This document shows, piece by piece, positions 38,383-50,826 of a stretch of DNA of 64,000 bases. Both the position numbers and the translations under genes were made by a program. Origin of the DNA: Streptomyces catenulae (GTDB lineage: Bacteria > Actinomycetota > Actinomycetes > Streptomycetales > Streptomycetaceae); the NCBI RefSeq assembly GCF_000718015.1, contig NZ_JODY01000013.1, positions 50,601 through 114,600 on the forward strand. The letters are read 5' to 3'. Positions within the stretch are counted from its first letter, which is position 1; the number at the start of each line of letters is the position of its first letter. Below the pieces are notes generated by a model. It saw nothing but the letters and a program-made list of their open reading frames with translations, was not told the origin of the DNA and ran no database searches.

Positions 38383-40275
38383 TCAGACACCCCTCATCAG
38401 CAGGGTCACGGCGACGAGGACGGCGGCCCCGCCGACCATTTGGGCGGCGTAGGAACGGACGAAGCCGTTCTGCAACCGGCGCAGGAGTCCGGAGAGTCCG
38501 CCCATGGTGACGGCCGTGCCGGTGACGGCGCCGTCGACGAGGGTGTGGTCGAGGCGGACGAGGGTGTCGGTCAGATGGGTGCCGCCGCGGACCAGGACGA
38601 CGTGGTTGAAGTCGTCCTGGAGGAGGTCGCGGCGGGCGGCGCGGGTGAGCACCGAGCCGCGGGGCGCGGTGGCCGGTACGGGCCTGCGGCCGTACATCAG
38701 CCAGGCGGTGGCGACACCGATGAGGAGGACGACGACGGTGGCGGCGGTGGTGACCGTCGCGCCGAACGGCGGGTGGCCGTGGGCGAGGGAGGTGACCGGC
38801 TCCAGCCAGTGGACGAAGGCTTCGTTGATGCTGAACAGGCCACCGGCGAAGACCGATCCGAAGGCGAGGACGATCATCGGGATGGTCATCGTCTTCGGGG
38901 ATTCGTGCGGATGGACCTCGTCCGGATCCCAGCGCTTCTCGCCGAAGAAGGTCATCAGCATCACGCGGGTCATGTAGAACGCGGTGATCGCGGCGCCGAG
39001 GAGGGCCGCGCCGCCGAGGATCAGGCCCTCGGTGCCGCCCTTGGCGAACGCCGCCTCGATGATCTTGTCCTTGGAGAAGAAGCCGGAGAGGCCGGGGAAG
39101 CCGATGATGGCGAGATAGCCGAGGCCGAAGGTGATGAAGGTGACCGGCATGTGCTTGCGCAGTCCGCCGTACCGCCTCATGTCGACCTCGTCGTTCATCC
39201 CGTGCATCACCGAACCGGCGCCGAGGAAGAGCCCCGCCTTGAAGAAGCCGTGGGTGACGAGGTGCATGATCGCGAAGGCGTAGCCGATCGGGCCGAGCCC
39301 GGCGGCCATGATCATGTAGCCGATCTGCGACATCGTGGACCCGGCGAGGGCCTTCTTGATGTCGTCCTTGGCGCAACCGACGATCGCACCGAAGAGGAGC
39401 GTGACGGCACCGACCGCGACGACCGCCGTCTGGGCCGCGGGCGCGGCGTCGAAGAGCGCCCCGGAGCGGGTGATGAGGTAGACGCCCGCGGTGACCATGG
39501 TCGCGGCGTGGATGAGGGCGGAGACCGGGGTCGGGCCCTCCATCGCGTCCCCGAGCCAGGACTGCAGCGGCACCTGGGCGGACTTGCCGCAGGCGGCCAG
39601 CAGCAGCATCAGCGCGATGGCGGTGACCTTGCCCTCGCCCGCGGAGCCCGCCGTGCCCGCGGCGTCGAGGACCGGGGCGAACGCGAAGGTGCCGAAGGTG
39701 GTGAACAGCAGCATGATCGCGATGGAGAGGCCGACGTCACCGACGCGGTTGACGAGGAACGCCTTCTTCGCGGCGGTGGCGGCGCTGGGCTTGTGCTGCC
39801 AGAAGCCGATGAGCAGGTACGACGCGAGGCCGACGCCCTCCCAGCCGACGTAGAGCAGCAGGTAGTTGTCGGCGAGGACGAGCAGCAGCATCGCCGCGAG
39901 GAAGAGGTTGAGATAACCGAAGAAGCGGCGGCGCCGTTCGTCGTGCGCCATGTAGCCGACCGAATAAAGGTGGATCAGCGAACCGACCCCGGTGATCAGC
40001 AGGACGAAGGTCATCGACAACTGGTCGAGCTGGAAGGCGATGTCGGCGTGGAAGCCGCCGACCGGGATCCAGGTGAACAGGTGCTGGTGCAGGGCGCGGT
40101 CATCGGTGGCCCGGCCGAGCATGTCGGTGAAGAGGACGGCGGCGACGGCGAAGGAGGCGACCGCGAGGAGCGTGCCGATCCAGTGGCCGGTGCGGTCGAG
40201 GCGTTTCCCGCCGCACAGCAGCAGGGCCGCACCGACCAGCGGTGCCGCGATGAGCAGCGCGATCAAGTTCTCCAC
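38383..40275 (-). CDS. nuoL: NADH-quinone oxidoreductase subunit L
   Basis: A 630-residue membrane subunit, the distal antiporter-like pump with the C-terminal lateral helix. It has [20 protein letters not shown] (channel Glu), [35 protein letters not shown] and [21 protein letters not shown]. The GTG start at 40275 is 13 bases after the nuoK stop, one of the few real gaps in the operon. Confidence 0.96.
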   Translation of the reverse strand: MENLIALLIAAPLVGAALLLCGGKRLDRTGHWIGTLLAVASFAVAAVLFTDMLGRATDDRALHQHLFTWIPVGGFHADIAFQLDQLSMTFVLLITGVGSLIHLYSVGYMAHDERRRRFFGYLNLFLAAMLLLVLADNYLLLYVGWEGVGLASYLLIGFWQHKPSAATAAKKAFLVNRVGDVGLSIAIMLLFTTFGTFAFAPVLDAAGTAGSAGEGKVTAIALMLLLAACGKSAQVPLQSWLGDAMEGPTPVSALIHAATMVTAGVYLITRSGALFDAAPAAQTAVVAVGAVTLLFGAIVGCAKDDIKKALAGSTMSQIGYMIMAAGLGPIGYAFAIMHLVTHGFFKAGLFLGAGSVMHGMNDEVDMRRYGGLRKHMPVTFITFGLGYLAIIGFPGLSGFFSKDKIIEAAFAKGGTEGLILGGAALLGAAITAFYMTRVMLMTFFGEKRWDPDEVHPHESPKTMTIPMIVLAFGSVFAGGLFSINEAFVHWLEPVTSLAHGHPPFGATVTTAATVVVLLIGVATAWLMYGRRPVPATAPRGSVLTRAARRDLLQDDFNHVVLVRGGTHLTDTLVRLDHTLVDGAVTGTAVTMGGLSGLLRRLQNGFVRSYAAQMVGGAAVLVAVTLLMRGV

Positions 40276-40288
40276 TTTGTGCGACCCC

Positions 40289-40588
40289 TTACAGCTTCAT
40301 CAGGCTGGCGTCGTCGACCGAGGCCGTATGACGGGTGCGGAAGATCGTCACGATGATCGCCAGCCCGACGACGACCTCGGCTGCGGCGACGACCATCGTG
40401 AAGAAGGCGATGATCTGGCCGTCGAGATTGCCGTGCAGACGGGAGAAGGTGACGAAGGCGAGGTTGCAGGCGTTGAGCATCAGCTCGATGCACATGAACA
40501 CCACGATGGCGTTCCGCCTGATCAGCACGCCTGCCGCGCCGATGGTGAACAACAGGGCGGCGAGGTAGAGGTAGTAGACCGGGTTCAT
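40289..40588 (-). CDS. nuoK: NADH-quinone oxidoreductase subunit K
   Basis: A 99-residue protein with three helices and the two conserved membrane glutamates ([15 protein letters not shown] and [11 protein letters not shown]). It is the standard length for NuoK, unlike the longer second copy. The ATG overlaps the nuoJ stop as ATGA. Confidence 0.96.
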   Translation of the reverse strand: MNPVYYLYLAALLFTIGAAGVLIRRNAIVVFMCIELMLNACNLAFVTFSRLHGNLDGQIIAFFTMVVAAAEVVVGLAIIVTIFRTRHTASVDDASLMKL

Positions 40589-41439
40589 TTTCCGGCTTCC
40601 TCCTTCGGTGCCGCCGGTGTGGTGGTCGGGGCGGCCGGGGACTCGGAGCCGCCGCGGCCGAGCCACTCCTGCGACCGCTGCTCCAGGGCCTTCAGCTCGG
40701 CGAGGGCTTCCTGGGAGACGTCACGGATCTGGCCGCGCTCGCGGAGCGTCGGGTTGACGGTCAGCTCGGACGGGGTGCCGTCGGGCAGCAGGCCCGGGAT
40801 GTCGACGGCGTTGTGGCGGGCGTAGACACCCGGAGCCGGGAGGGGCGTCACCTGCTTGCCGTCCTTGATGCGGGCGAGCGACTGCTCCCGCTGGGACGGG
40901 GTGCGCTCGGTGCGCTCGCGGTGGGTGAGGACCATCGCGCCGACGGCGGCGGTGATCAGCAGGGCGCCGGTGACCTCGAAGGCGAAGACGTACTTGGTGA
41001 AGATCAGGGCGGCCAGCCCCTGGACGTTGCCCCCGGCGTTGGCGTCGCCGAGGCCGTTGAACTCCTTCAGCGAGGCGTTGCCGATACCGGCGATGAGGAG
41101 GATGCCGAAGCCGACGCCCAGCCCGGCGGCCAGCCAGCGCTGGCCCTTCAGCGTCTCCTTGAGGGAGTCCGCGGCGGTGACACCGACGAGCATCACGACG
41201 AAGAGGAAGAGCATCATGATCGCGCCGGTGTAGACGACGATCTGGACGACGCCGAGGAAGTAGGCGCCGTTGGCGAGGTAGAAGACCGCCAGGACGATCA
41301 TGGTGCCGGCGAGCGAGAGGGCGCTGTGGACGGCGCGCTTCATCAGGATCGTGCAGAGCGCGCCGACGACGGCGACGGTGCCGAGGATCCAGAATTGCAC
41401 GGCCTCGCCGGTGGAGGCCGCGGCGGCGAGGGAGTTCAT
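40585..41439 (-). CDS. nuoJ: NADH-quinone oxidoreductase subunit J
   Basis: A 284-residue subunit with five membrane segments in the first 165 residues, including [22 protein letters not shown], the NuoJ signature. The remaining 115 residues are a hydrophilic tail that is charged and Pro/Ala-rich at the end and typical of actinobacterial NuoJ. It overlaps nuoI by 4 bases. Confidence 0.95.
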   Translation of the reverse strand: MNSLAAAASTGEAVQFWILGTVAVVGALCTILMKRAVHSALSLAGTMIVLAVFYLANGAYFLGVVQIVVYTGAIMMLFLFVVMLVGVTAADSLKETLKGQRWLAAGLGVGFGILLIAGIGNASLKEFNGLGDANAGGNVQGLAALIFTKYVFAFEVTGALLITAAVGAMVLTHRERTERTPSQREQSLARIKDGKQVTPLPAPGVYARHNAVDIPGLLPDGTPSELTVNPTLRERGQIRDVSQEALAELKALEQRSQEWLGRGGSESPAAPTTTPAAPKEEAGK

Positions 41440-42053
41440 CGTTCGATCACCTCCGGGGATGCCGGTTCGTTCTCCCCGGTGGTGTGGGCCGCTTCCTGGG
41501 GCATCTCGCCCTTGCTGTGGGCGGTCTGACGGACCGTGCCGGGGGCGGCCTCGGTGACGAGGCCCCTGTAGTAGTCCTTCTCCGTCATCCCGGGGAAGAT
41601 CGCGTGCGGGGTGTCGACCATGGTGTCCTCCAGGCCCGCGAGCAGCTCCTCCTTGGTGTAGATGAGCGATTCACGGGACCTGTCGGCGAGTTCGTACTCG
41701 TTGGTCATGGTCAGCGCGCGGGTCGGGCACGCCTCCACGCACAGGCCGCACAGGATGCAGCGCAGGTAGTTGATCTGGTAGACGCGGCCGTAGCGCTCGC
41801 CCGGGGAGTAGCGCTCCTCGTCGGTGTTGTCGGCGCCCTCGACGTAGATGGCGTCGGCGGGGCAGGCCCAGGCGCACAGCTCGCAGCCGACGCATTTCTC
41901 CAGGCCGTCCGGGTGGCGGTTGAGCTGATGGCGGCCGTGGAAGCGGGGCGCCGTCGGCTTCTTCTCCTCCGGGTACTGCTCGGTCAGCCGCTTCTTGAAC
42001 ATGGCCTTGAAGGTCACGCCGAAGCCGGCCACAGGGTTCTGGAACTCAGGCAC
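41436..42053 (-). CDS. nuoI: NADH-quinone oxidoreductase subunit I
   Basis: A 205-residue protein with two complete [4Fe-4S] motifs: Cys54, 57, 60, 64 and Cys99, 102, 105, 109 (clusters N6a and N6b), which carry electrons from NuoG to NuoB. GTG 42053 lies within the end of nuoH (8-base overlap) and begins the usual [16 protein letters not shown]. The last 45 residues are a hydrophilic tail. Confidence 0.96.
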   Translation of the reverse strand: MPEFQNPVAGFGVTFKAMFKKRLTEQYPEEKKPTAPRFHGRHQLNRHPDGLEKCVGCELCAWACPADAIYVEGADNTDEERYSPGERYGRVYQINYLRCILCGLCVEACPTRALTMTNEYELADRSRESLIYTKEELLAGLEDTMVDTPHAIFPGMTEKDYYRGLVTEAAPGTVRQTAHSKGEMPQEAAHTTGENEPASPEVIER

Positions 42054-43440
42054 CGTCGCCCCCCTTTCCGTCCGTTCCCTCAACGTCACTGACAGTGTCC
42101 ACCCGACCACTGACAATCAACTCGCGCTCCTGGCGCGGCCGTCGGCGCGGCACCGGCGGCACCTCCTGTCCGGGCAGCGGCGGGACGGGGAAACCGCCCG
42201 CCATCGGGTCGAAGGCGCCGTCCTCCGCACCGTCCGGCTCCTTGCCGTCCGGGGCGGAGCCGCGCCGGAAGAAGTCCACGACCAGGGAGATCAACAGCAG
42301 GGCGACGGCGGCTCCGGCGACGTACAGGACGATCTGCTGGAAGTCGTGGCCCTCGTTCTTCAGGGCGCGGACGGTGGCGACGAGCATCAGCCAGAGCAGC
42401 GAGACCGGGATCAGGACCTTCCAGCCCAGCTTCATGAACTGGTCGTAGCGGACCCGGGGCAGCGTGCCGCGCAGCCAGATGAAGAAGAACAGCAGCAGCT
42501 GCACCTTGAGGGTGAACCACAGCAGCGGCCACCAGCCGTGGTTGGCGCCCTCCCAGAACGTGGAGATCGGCCACGGGGCGCGCCAGCCGCCGAGGAAGAG
42601 GGTGATGGCGACCGCCGAGACGGTGACCATGTTGATGTACTCGGCGAGCATGAACATCGCGAACTTGATGGACGAGTACTCGGTGTTGAAGCCGCCGACG
42701 AGGTCGCCCTCGGACTCCGGCATGTCGAACGGCGCCCGGTTGGTCTCCCCGACCATCGCGACGATGTAGATGATGAACGACACCGGCAGCAACAGCACGT
42801 ACCAGCGGCTCTGCTGCGACTCCACGATCGTCGACGTCGACATCGAACCGGAGTAGAGGAAGACCGCCGCGAAGGACATGCCCATCGCGATCTCGTACGA
42901 GATCATCTGCGCGCACGAGCGGAGCCCGCCGAGCAGCGGATACGTCGAGCCGGACGACCAACCCGCCAGGACGATGCCGTAGATGCCGACGGAGGCGGTG
43001 GCCAGGATGTAGAGGATGCCGATCGGCAGATCGGTCAGCTGCATCGGGGTGCGGTGGCCGAAGATGGAGATCTCGTTGCCCGCGGGGCCGAAGGGGATCA
43101 CCGCGATGGCCATGAAGGCGGGGATCGCGGCGACGACCGGCGCGAGGATGTAGACCGCCTTGTCCGCCCGCTTGACGACCAGGTCCTCCTTGAGCATCAG
43201 CTTGATGCCGTCGGCGAGGGACTGGAGCATCCCCCACGGACCGTGCCGGTTGGGGCCGATGCGCAGCTGCATCCAGGCGACGACCTTGCGCTCCCAGACG
43301 ATGGAGAACAGCACGGTCAGCATCAGGAAGGCGAAGCAGAAGACCGCCTTGATGACGATCAGCCACCACGGGTCGCGGCCGAACATCGACAGGTCTTCCT
43401 GGGCCAGCGCCGTGGTGCCGAGGGCGAGTTGCGGCATCAT
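42046..43440 (-). CDS. nuoH: NADH-quinone oxidoreductase subunit H
   Basis: A 464-residue membrane subunit that links the quinone site to the pumps. It has [51 protein letters not shown] and [11 protein letters not shown]. It exceeds the usual 330 residues because of an additional C-terminal helix and a hydrophilic tail of about 80 residues. The ATG overlaps the nuoG stop as ATGA; the next codon is also ATG. Confidence 0.96.
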   Translation of the reverse strand: MMPQLALGTTALAQEDLSMFGRDPWWLIVIKAVFCFAFLMLTVLFSIVWERKVVAWMQLRIGPNRHGPWGMLQSLADGIKLMLKEDLVVKRADKAVYILAPVVAAIPAFMAIAVIPFGPAGNEISIFGHRTPMQLTDLPIGILYILATASVGIYGIVLAGWSSGSTYPLLGGLRSCAQMISYEIAMGMSFAAVFLYSGSMSTSTIVESQQSRWYVLLLPVSFIIYIVAMVGETNRAPFDMPESEGDLVGGFNTEYSSIKFAMFMLAEYINMVTVSAVAITLFLGGWRAPWPISTFWEGANHGWWPLLWFTLKVQLLLFFFIWLRGTLPRVRYDQFMKLGWKVLIPVSLLWLMLVATVRALKNEGHDFQQIVLYVAGAAVALLLISLVVDFFRRGSAPDGKEPDGAEDGAFDPMAGGFPVPPLPGQEVPPVPRRRPRQERELIVSGRVDTVSDVEGTDGKGGDGA

Positions 43441-45947
43441 GCGTCCACCTCCTCGGCCGTCGCCGGGGCTCCGGGGACGGCGGCGATCGTGACCGGTTCG
43501 CCGGGGCGCGCGCCGGTGTCGGCCGCCACGCCACCGCCGGTGGAGTTCAGCGGCAGCCAGACGACCCGGTCGGGCATCGGCGTGATGTGCAGCGGCAGTT
43601 CGACGGTGCCCGCCGGTCCGGTGACCGCCAGCAGCGCGCCCTCGGCGACGCCGGTCTCCCGCGCGGTGGCGGCGGAGAGCCGCGCCGCGGGCGGTCGGCG
43701 GGTGCCGGTCAGCGCCTCGTCGCCGTCCTGGAGCTTCCCCTGGTCGAGCAGGAGGCGGTGCCCGGCGAGCACCGCCTCACCCGGCTCGGGGCGCGGCACC
43801 GGGCGGCCGGTCGCCAGCGGGTCGGCGGCGTACGGGCCGGGGCGCCCGCCGAAACGGTCCAGCTCCCGGCGGACGGCGTGCACATCGGGCAGCCCCAGCG
43901 GCGTACCGAGCGCATCGGCCAGCATGTGGAGGACCCGGGCGTCGGCCTGGAGGTGGCGCCGGGTCATCTGGTCCGGTTTGAGCGCCGCCTCGAACATCCG
44001 GGCCCGGCCCTCCCAGTTGAGGAAGGTGCCGTCCTTCTCGACGACGGCGGCCACGGGGAGGACGACGTCGGCGCGGTCGGTGACGGCGGACGGCCGCAGC
44101 TCCAGGCTGACCAGGAAGCCGACGGCGTCGAGGGCGGCGGTGGCGCGGGCCGGGTCCGGCAGGTCGGCGACCTCCACGCCGCCGACGAGCAGGGCGCCCA
44201 ACGCGCCGGTGGCCGCCGCCTCGACGATCTCGCCGGTGGCGCGGCCGGACCCGGACGGCAGCTCGGCCACGCCCCAGATCGCGGCGGTCTCCTCACGGGC
44301 CCGCGGGTCGGTGGCGGGGCGGCCGCCGGGCAGCAGCCCGGGCAGGGCGCCCGCCTCGACGGCGCCGCGCTCCCCGGCGCGCCGCGGGATCCACACCAGG
44401 CGGGCGCCGGTGGCGGTGGCCAGGCGGACCGCGGCGGTCAGCGCGCCGGGCACGGTGGCGAGGCGTTCGCCGACGACGAGGACGGCGCCCTCCGCCCGCA
44501 GCGCCTCGGCCGCCTCGCGCCCGTCGCCGTCGAGACCGACGCCCCCGGCGAGCGCGTCGAGCCATTCGGTCTCGGTGCCGGGGGCGGCGGGCAGCAGCGT
44601 GCCGCCGGTCTTGAGCAGCCCGCGGGTGGCGTACGGGGCGAGCCCGTAGGTGTGCTGGCCGCGCTTGCGGTGCGCCTTGCGCAGCCGCAGGAAGACGCCG
44701 GGCGCCTCCTCCTCCGCCTCGATCCCGGCGAGCAGGACGGCGGGCGCCTGCTCCAGCGCGGTGTACGTGACACCGCCCCCGTCGAGGTCGAGCCCGCGCC
44801 CGGCGACCCGGGAGGCCAGGAACTCGGCCTCCTCCGCGCTGTGCGGGCGGGCCCGGAAGTCGACGTCGTGGGTGCCGAGGACGGTGCGGGCGAACTTGGC
44901 GTACGCGTAGGCGTCCTCGACGGTGAGGCGGCCGCCGGTCAGCACGCCGGTGCGGCCGTGGGCTGTGGCGAGACCGCGGGCGGCGGCGGCCAGCGCCTCG
45001 GGCCAGCTGGCGGGCTCCAGCTCACCGGTGTCGGCGTTGCGGACGAAGGGGCTCTCCAGCCGGTCGCGCTGCTGCGCGTACCGGAAGGCGAAGCGGCCCT
45101 TGTCGCAGATCCACTCCTCGTTGACCTCCGGGTCGTCGGCGGCCAGTCGGCGCATGACCTTGCCGCGGCGGTGGTCGGTGCGGGTGGCGCAGCCCCCGGC
45201 GCAGTGCTCGCAGACGCTCGGCGACGACACCAGGTCGAAGGGGCGGGAGCGGAAGCGGTAGGCGGCGGAGGTGAGGGCGCCGACCGGGCAGATCTGGATG
45301 GTGTTGCCGGAGAAGTACGAGACGAACGGGTCGCCGTCGCCGGTGCCGACCTGCTGGAGGGCGCCGCGCTCGATCAGCTCGATCATCGGGTCACCGGCGA
45401 TCTGGTTGCTGAAGCGGGTGCAGCGGGCGCACAGCACACAGCGTTCCCGGTCGAGCAGGACCTGCGGGGAGATCGCGACCGGCTTCTCGTACGTCCGCTT
45501 GCGGCCCTCGAACCGGCTCTCCGGGTCGCCGACCTGCATCGCCTGGTTCTGCAGCGGGCATTCGCCGCCCTTGTCGCAGACCGGGCAGTCCAGCGGGTGG
45601 TTGATGAGCAGCAGCTCCATGACGCCGCGCTGGGCCTTCTCGGCGACCGGCGAGGTCAGCTGCGTCCGGACGACCATGCCCTCGGTGCAGGTGATGGTGC
45701 AGGAGGCCATCGGCTTGCGCTGGCCCTCGACCTCGACGATGCACTGACGGCAGGCGCCCGCCGGGTCGAGCAGCGGGTGGTCGCAGAAGCGCGGGATCTC
45801 GATGCCGAGGAGTTCGGCGGCGCGGATGACCAGCGTCCCCTTGGGGACGGAGAGCTGCACGCCGTCGATCGTCAGCGTGACGAGGTCCTCGGGCGGTTTC
45901 GCCGCCTCGCCGCCCCCGTCGTGGGGGGCGTTCGTGGTGACGGTCAT
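43437..45947 (-). CDS. nuoG: NADH-quinone oxidoreductase subunit G
   Basis: An 836-residue iron-sulfur subunit. The [2Fe-2S] ligands are Cys55, 66, 69, 83; the His/Cys-ligated N5 site is His117, Cys121, Cys124, Cys130; N4 is in [10 protein letters not shown] with the distant CPVGAL. An extra N7-type motif CEHCAGGC plus a Cys in EEWICDKGR is also present. The rest is a molybdopterin-like fold that is degenerate and Ala-rich, as usual in NuoG. It passes electrons from NuoE/F towards NuoI. Confidence 0.95.
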   Translation of the reverse strand: MTVTTNAPHDGGGEAAKPPEDLVTLTIDGVQLSVPKGTLVIRAAELLGIEIPRFCDHPLLDPAGACRQCIVEVEGQRKPMASCTITCTEGMVVRTQLTSPVAEKAQRGVMELLLINHPLDCPVCDKGGECPLQNQAMQVGDPESRFEGRKRTYEKPVAISPQVLLDRERCVLCARCTRFSNQIAGDPMIELIERGALQQVGTGDGDPFVSYFSGNTIQICPVGALTSAAYRFRSRPFDLVSSPSVCEHCAGGCATRTDHRRGKVMRRLAADDPEVNEEWICDKGRFAFRYAQQRDRLESPFVRNADTGELEPASWPEALAAAARGLATAHGRTGVLTGGRLTVEDAYAYAKFARTVLGTHDVDFRARPHSAEEAEFLASRVAGRGLDLDGGGVTYTALEQAPAVLLAGIEAEEEAPGVFLRLRKAHRKRGQHTYGLAPYATRGLLKTGGTLLPAAPGTETEWLDALAGGVGLDGDGREAAEALRAEGAVLVVGERLATVPGALTAAVRLATATGARLVWIPRRAGERGAVEAGALPGLLPGGRPATDPRAREETAAIWGVAELPSGSGRATGEIVEAAATGALGALLVGGVEVADLPDPARATAALDAVGFLVSLELRPSAVTDRADVVLPVAAVVEKDGTFLNWEGRARMFEAALKPDQMTRRHLQADARVLHMLADALGTPLGLPDVHAVRRELDRFGGRPGPYAADPLATGRPVPRPEPGEAVLAGHRLLLDQGKLQDGDEALTGTRRPPAARLSAATARETGVAEGALLAVTGPAGTVELPLHITPMPDRVVWLPLNSTGGGVAADTGARPGEPVTIAAVPGAPATAEEVDA

Positions 45948-47302
45948 GCGTTCACCCCCAGGTGAGCGTCGTTGTCGGCCCAGGCGGTCGACCTGGCGGG
46001 ATCGAAGGGGCAGCCCCTGCCGTTCAGGTGCTGCTCGTACTCCTCACGGAAGTACTTGAGGGAGGAGAAGATCGGCGAGGCGGCGCCGTCACCGAGGGCG
46101 CAGAACGACTTGCCGTTGATGTTGTCGGCGATGTCGTTGAGTTTGTCGAGATCGCCCGCCCGCCCCTTGCCCGCCTCGATGTCGCGGAGCAGTTGGACGA
46201 GCCAGTAGGTGCCCTCCCGGCAGGGGGTGCACTTGCCGCAGGACTCGTGGGCGTAGAACTCCGTCCAGCGGGTGACCGCGCGGACCACGCAGGTGGTCTC
46301 GTCGAAGCACTGGAGCGCCTTGGTGCCGAGCATCGATCCGGCGGCGCCGACGCCCTCGTAGTCGAGGGGGACGTCGAGGTGCTCCTCGGTGAACATCGGG
46401 GTGGAGGAGCCGCCCGGCGTCCAGAACTTCAGGCGGTGGCCGGGGCGCATCCCGCCGCTCATGTCGAGGAGTTGGCGCAGCGTGATGCCGAGCGGCGCCT
46501 CGTACTGGCCGGGGCTCGCGACATGGCCACTGAGGGAGTAGAGCGTGAAGCCGGGCGACTTCTCGCTGCCCATCGAACGGAACCAGTCCTTGCCGCGGTG
46601 GACGAGGGCGGGAACCGACGCGATGGACTCGACGTTGTTCACCACGGTGGGGCAGGCGTACAGGCCCTCCACCGCGGGGAAGGGAGGGCGCAGCCGGGGC
46701 TGTCCGCGACGGCCCTCCAGCGAGTCGAGCAGCGCGGTCTCCTCACCACAGATGTACGCACCGGCACCGGCGTGCACGGTGACGTCCACATCGAGACCGG
46801 AGCCGAGGATGTCCGTGCCGAGGTAGCCCGCCGCGTACGCCTCGCGGACCGCCTCGTGCAGACGGCGCAGGACGGGGACGACCTCGCCGCGCAGATAGAT
46901 GAAGGCGTGCTGGGAGCGGATCGCGTGGCAGGCGATCACGATGCCCTCGATGAGGGAGTGCGGGTTGGCGAAGAGGAGGGGGATGTCCTTGCAGGTGCCC
47001 GGTTCGGATTCGTCGGCGTTGACGACGAGGTAGTGCGGTTTGCCGTCGCCCTGCGGGATGAACTGCCATTTCATGCCGGTGGGGAAGCCCGCGCCGCCGC
47101 GTCCGCGCAGTCCGGCGTCCTTGATGTACGCGATGACGTCGTCGGGGGCCATGGCGAGGGCCTTGCGGAGACCTTCGTAGCCGTCGTGGCGGCGGTAGGT
47201 GTCCAGGGTCCAGGAGCCGGGCTGGTCCCAGAAGGCGGAGAGCACCGGCGCGAGGAGTTTCTGCGGGCTGGTTTCGTCGACCTCGGCTGCCACCGTCATC
47301 AC
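45944..47302 (-). CDS. nuoF: NADH-quinone oxidoreductase subunit F (FMN, NADH site)
   Basis: A 452-residue subunit where NADH is oxidised. It shows the FMN/NADH glycine loop [10 protein letters not shown] (67-76), the block [28 protein letters not shown], and the N3 [4Fe-4S] ligands in [12 protein letters not shown] plus the Cys in [12 protein letters not shown] 47302 (VMTVAAEV) overlaps the nuoE stop as GTGA; the ATG one codon later is an equally possible start. The stop overlaps nuoG as ATGA. Confidence 0.96.
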   Translation of the reverse strand: MMTVAAEVDETSPQKLLAPVLSAFWDQPGSWTLDTYRRHDGYEGLRKALAMAPDDVIAYIKDAGLRGRGGAGFPTGMKWQFIPQGDGKPHYLVVNADESEPGTCKDIPLLFANPHSLIEGIVIACHAIRSQHAFIYLRGEVVPVLRRLHEAVREAYAAGYLGTDILGSGLDVDVTVHAGAGAYICGEETALLDSLEGRRGQPRLRPPFPAVEGLYACPTVVNNVESIASVPALVHRGKDWFRSMGSEKSPGFTLYSLSGHVASPGQYEAPLGITLRQLLDMSGGMRPGHRLKFWTPGGSSTPMFTEEHLDVPLDYEGVGAAGSMLGTKALQCFDETTCVVRAVTRWTEFYAHESCGKCTPCREGTYWLVQLLRDIEAGKGRAGDLDKLNDIADNINGKSFCALGDGAASPIFSSLKYFREEYEQHLNGRGCPFDPARSTAWADNDAHLGVNA

Positions 47303-48201
47303 TTCCCCTCCTCGGCTTCGGGTCCGGCCGGGTGCCGCTCGTCGGAGGCCGAGGTCTGCTGGGGCGCGTCGTGGGAGCTGGGGTGCGCCGGGGACGCCTG
47401 CTCGCCGGGGGCGCCCGACGGCGGTTCGCCGGGCGGGTGTTCGCCGGGGTGCTCGCCGCCGTCGGCGGTGGCGCGCGGGGCGATGACGTGGTCGGCGCCG
47501 CGGCCCGGTGCCGCCTCGCCCTTCGCCAGGCGGAGCCCGATGAGGGAGGCGGGCCCGGCGCCGCCGGTGGCCTCGACGGCGCCGGGGCGCGTGTCGGGGA
47601 ATCCGGCGAGGATCCGGGAGGTCTCCTTGAAGGTGCAGAGCGGGGCGCCGCGGGTGGGTTCGACGGTGCGTCCGGCGCGCAGGTCGTCGACGAGGCGCTG
47701 GGCGGACTGCGGCGTCTGGTTGTCGAAGAACTCCCAGTTCACCATCACGACGGGCGCGTAGTCGCAGGCGGCGTTGCACTCGATGTGTTCGAGGGTGACG
47801 GCGCCGTCCTCGGTGGTCTCGCCGTTGCCGATGCCCAGATGCTCCTGGAGCTGCTCGAAGATGGCGTCGCCGCCCATCACCGCGCAGAGCGTGTTGGTGC
47901 AGACGCCGACCTGGTAGTCGCCGCCGTCCGCGCGCCGGTACATGGAGTAGAAGGTGGCGACGGCGGTGACCTCGGCGGTGGTCAGCCCGAGCCGGTCGGC
48001 GCAGAAGCGGATGCCGGTGCGGGTGACGTGCCCCTCCTCCGCCTGGACGAGGTGGAGCAGCGGCAGCAGCGCGGAGCGGGAGCCGGGGTAGCGGGCGATC
48101 ACCTCCGCGGCGTCGGTCTCCAACCGGGTGCGGACGTCGTCCGGGTAGTCGGGGGCGGGGAGCGAGGGCATGCCCAGGCTCGTCGCAGCGTTCTCGGTCA
48201 C
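47299..48201 (-). CDS. nuoE: NADH-quinone oxidoreductase subunit E
   Basis: A 300-residue thioredoxin-fold subunit with [2Fe-2S] N1a ligands Cys101, Cys106, Cys142 and Cys146 (GVCTNTLC and ECNAAC). The conserved domain ends near residue 195. The last 100 residues are a His/Pro/Gly/Glu-rich disordered tail, longer than in E. coli NuoE. GTG 48201 overlaps the nuoD stop as GTGA. Confidence 0.95.
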   Translation of the reverse strand: MTENAATSLGMPSLPAPDYPDDVRTRLETDAAEVIARYPGSRSALLPLLHLVQAEEGHVTRTGIRFCADRLGLTTAEVTAVATFYSMYRRADGGDYQVGVCTNTLCAVMGGDAIFEQLQEHLGIGNGETTEDGAVTLEHIECNAACDYAPVVMVNWEFFDNQTPQSAQRLVDDLRAGRTVEPTRGAPLCTFKETSRILAGFPDTRPGAVEATGGAGPASLIGLRLAKGEAAPGRGADHVIAPRATADGGEHPGEHPPGEPPSGAPGEQASPAHPSSHDAPQQTSASDERHPAGPEAEEGK

Positions 48202-49544
48202 CGGTCGACGCCTCCCATCACGGGGTCGATGGATGCGACGGCGACGATGACGTCGGCGACCTGGCCGCCTTCGCACATGGCCGCCATGGCCTGCAGGTTG
48301 GTGAAGGACGGATCGCGGAAGTGCACGCGGTAGGGGCGGGTGCCGCCGTCGCTGACGGCGTGCACGCCCAGTTCGCCCTTGGGGGACTCCACGGCGGCGT
48401 ACGCCTGGCCCGGGGGGACCCGGAAGCCCTCGGTGACCAGCTTGAAGTGGTGGATGAGGGCTTCCATCGAGGTGCCCATGATCTTCTTGATGTGGTCGAG
48501 GCTGTTGCCCAGACCGTCCGGCCCGAGGGCGAGCTGCGCGGGCCAGGCGATCTTCTTGTCGGCGACCATCACGGGCCCGGGCTCCAGCCGGTCCAGGCAC
48601 TGTTCGACGATCCGCAGCGACTGGCGCATCTCTTCCAGCCGGATCAGGAAGCGGCCGTAGGCGTCGCAGGTGTCGGCGGTCGGCACCTCGAAGTCGTAGG
48701 TCTCGTAACCGCAGTACGGCTGGGTCTTGCGCAGGTCGTGCGGGAGACCGGCGGCGCGGAGGATGGGGCCGGTGGCGCCGGTGGCGAGGCAACCGGCGAG
48801 GTCGAGGTGGCCGATGCCCTCCATGCGGCCCTTGAACACCGGGTTGCCGCTGGCGAGTTTGTCGTACTCGGGGAGGTTCTTCCGCATCTTCTTGACGAAG
48901 GCGCGGACCTGGTCGACGGCGCCGGGCGGGAGGTCCTGGGCGAGGCCGCCGGGGCGGATGTACGCGTGGTTCATCCGCAGGCCGGTGATCAACTCGTAGA
49001 GGTCGAGGACGAGTTCCCGGTCGCGGAAGCCGTAGATCATGATGGTGGTGGCGCCCAGCTCCATGCCGCCGGTGGCGATGGCCACGAGGTGGGAGGAGAG
49101 GCGGTTGAGCTCCATCAGCATCACGCGGATGACGGTGGCCCGGTCGGGGACCTGGTCGGTGATGCCGAGGAGTTTCTCCACCGCGAGGCAGTACGCCGTC
49201 TCGTTGAAGAACGGCGTCAGATAGTCCATGCGCGTGACGAACGTCGTGCCCTGGGTCCAGGTCCGGTATTCGAGGTTCTTCTCGATGCCGGTGTGGAGGT
49301 AGCCGATGCCGCAGCGGGCCTCGGTGACGGTCTCGCCGTCGATCTCCAGGATGAGCCGCAGCACGCCGTGCGTGGAGGGGTGCTGGGGGCCCATGTTGAC
49401 GATGAGGCGTTCGTCGTCGGACGCGGCGGCGGCCGTCGCGATCTCGTCCCAGTCGCCGCCGGTGACGGTGTAGACGGCGCCCTCGGTCGTCTCGCGCGGC
49501 CCGGGGGCGGCGGACGCTTCGGCGGGGGAAGGGGAAGGAGTCAT
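48198..49544 (-). CDS. nuoD: NADH-quinone oxidoreductase subunit D
   Basis: A 448-residue 49-kDa-type subunit that forms the quinone-binding site with NuoB. It shows [44 protein letters not shown] and the C-terminal DPVMGGVDR. It is separate from NuoC, as in actinobacteria. ATG 49544 shares one base with the nuoC stop (TGATG). This is the only NuoD in the window. Confidence 0.96.
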   Translation of the reverse strand: MTPSPSPAEASAAPGPRETTEGAVYTVTGGDWDEIATAAAASDDERLIVNMGPQHPSTHGVLRLILEIDGETVTEARCGIGYLHTGIEKNLEYRTWTQGTTFVTRMDYLTPFFNETAYCLAVEKLLGITDQVPDRATVIRVMLMELNRLSSHLVAIATGGMELGATTIMIYGFRDRELVLDLYELITGLRMNHAYIRPGGLAQDLPPGAVDQVRAFVKKMRKNLPEYDKLASGNPVFKGRMEGIGHLDLAGCLATGATGPILRAAGLPHDLRKTQPYCGYETYDFEVPTADTCDAYGRFLIRLEEMRQSLRIVEQCLDRLEPGPVMVADKKIAWPAQLALGPDGLGNSLDHIKKIMGTSMEALIHHFKLVTEGFRVPPGQAYAAVESPKGELGVHAVSDGGTRPYRVHFRDPSFTNLQAMAAMCEGGQVADVIVAVASIDPVMGGVDR

Positions 49545-50266
49545 CAGCTGTACGACCTCCGCTGGTCGGGAGCCGGGATCTGGGCGCCCTTGTACTCGAC
49601 GGGGATGCCGCCGAGCGGGTAGTCCTTGCGCTGCGGGAAGCCCTGCCAGTCGTCGGGCATCATGATCCGGGTGAGCGCCGGGTGGCCGTCGAAGACCAGG
49701 CCGAAGAAGTCGTACGCCTCGCGCTCGTGCCAGTCGTTGGTCGGGTAGACGTCGACGACCGACGGGATGTGCGGGTCGGCGTCGGGGGCCGAGACCTCCA
49801 CCCGGATCAGCCGGTTGTGGGTGAGCGAGCGCAGGTGGTAGACGGCGTGCAGCTCGCGGCCCTTGTCGTCGGGGAAGTGGACGGCGCTGACGCCGGTGCA
49901 CAGTTCGAAGCGGAGCGCGGGGTCGTCGCGGAGGGTGCGGGCGACGACCGGGAGGTACTCCCGCTCGATGTGGAAGGTCAGCTCGTCGCGGTCGACGACG
50001 GTCTTGTCGATGACGGTGGCGGGGACCAGGCCCTGTTCCTCCAGGGCGCCCTCCAACTCGTCGGCGACCTCGTCGAACCAGCCGCCGTAGGGCCGGGAGC
50101 TGGCGCCGGGCAGCCGTACGGTGCGGACCAGCCCGCCGTAGCCGGAGGTGTCGCCGCCGCCCGCGGCGCCGAACATGCCGCGGCGGGTGGCGATCAGGTC
50201 GCCGGTGTCGTCGCGCTGGGCCGGGACGTTCTGGCCGGGCGCGTTGGGGTCGTCCTGCTCGCTCAC
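49544..50266 (-). CDS. nuoC: NADH-quinone oxidoreductase subunit C
   Basis: A 240-residue 30-kDa-type subunit of the peripheral arm. The family signature is visible as [20 protein letters not shown] and [15 protein letters not shown]. The first 65 residues, rich in Gly/Asp/Ala, are actinobacterial additions. GTG 50266 overlaps the nuoB stop as GTGA. Confidence 0.96.
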   Translation of the reverse strand: MSEQDDPNAPGQNVPAQRDDTGDLIATRRGMFGAAGGGDTSGYGGLVRTVRLPGASSRPYGGWFDEVADELEGALEEQGLVPATVIDKTVVDRDELTFHIEREYLPVVARTLRDDPALRFELCTGVSAVHFPDDKGRELHAVYHLRSLTHNRLIRVEVSAPDADPHIPSVVDVYPTNDWHEREAYDFFGLVFDGHPALTRIMMPDDWQGFPQRKDYPLGGIPVEYKGAQIPAPDQRRSYS

Positions 50267-50817
50267 CGCAGCAGTCCCTTCATCTCGATCGTCGGGAGTG
50301 CCTTGAGCGCGGCTTCCTCCGCCTCACGGGCCGCCTGCCGCTGATTGACGCCGAGCTTGGTCTCCTGGATCTTCTGGTGGAGCTTGAGGATGGAATCCAT
50401 CAGCATCTCGGGGCGCGGCGGGCATCCCGGCAAATAGATGTCAACAGGGACAATATGATCGACACCCTGAACAATGGCGTAGTTGTTGAACATCCCGCCC
50501 GACGAGGCGCAAACCCCCATGGAGATCACCCACTTGGGGTTCGGCATCTGGTCGTAGACCTGCCGCAGCACCGGCGCCATCTTCTGGCTGACCCGACCGG
50601 CCACGATCATCAGATCGGCCTGGCGCGGGGAGCCGCGGAAGACCTCCATGCCGAAGCGGGCGAGGTCGTAACGGCCGGCGCCGGTCGTCATCATCTCGAT
50701 GGCGCAGCAGGCGAGCCCGAAGGTGGCGGGGAAGACGGAGGATTTGCGCACCCAGCCCGCGGCCTGTTCGACGGTGGTCAGCAGAAAGCCGCTGGGCAGC
50801 TTCTCTTCAAGTCCCAT
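50263..50817 (-). CDS. nuoB: NADH-quinone oxidoreductase subunit B
   Basis: A 184-residue subunit carrying the terminal [4Fe-4S] cluster N2. Its ligands are Cys37-Cys38 ([10 protein letters not shown]), Cys103 (GVCASSGG) and Cys132 ([10 protein letters not shown]). It contacts NuoD at the quinone site. Nine bases separate it from nuoA. The segment near 50430-50490 uses more AT-rich codons than its neighbours. Confidence 0.97.
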   Translation of the reverse strand: MGLEEKLPSGFLLTTVEQAAGWVRKSSVFPATFGLACCAIEMMTTGAGRYDLARFGMEVFRGSPRQADLMIVAGRVSQKMAPVLRQVYDQMPNPKWVISMGVCASSGGMFNNYAIVQGVDHIVPVDIYLPGCPPRPEMLMDSILKLHQKIQETKLGVNQRQAAREAEEAALKALPTIEMKGLLR

Positions 50818-50826
50818 GGGTGACCC

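Noticed and set aside
37585..40356. Very long plus-strand open frames across the nuo operon and other minus-strand genes
   Set aside because: They are antisense shadows of genes with high third-position GC; their products are Gly/Glu/Asp/Arg-rich and have no family motifs.
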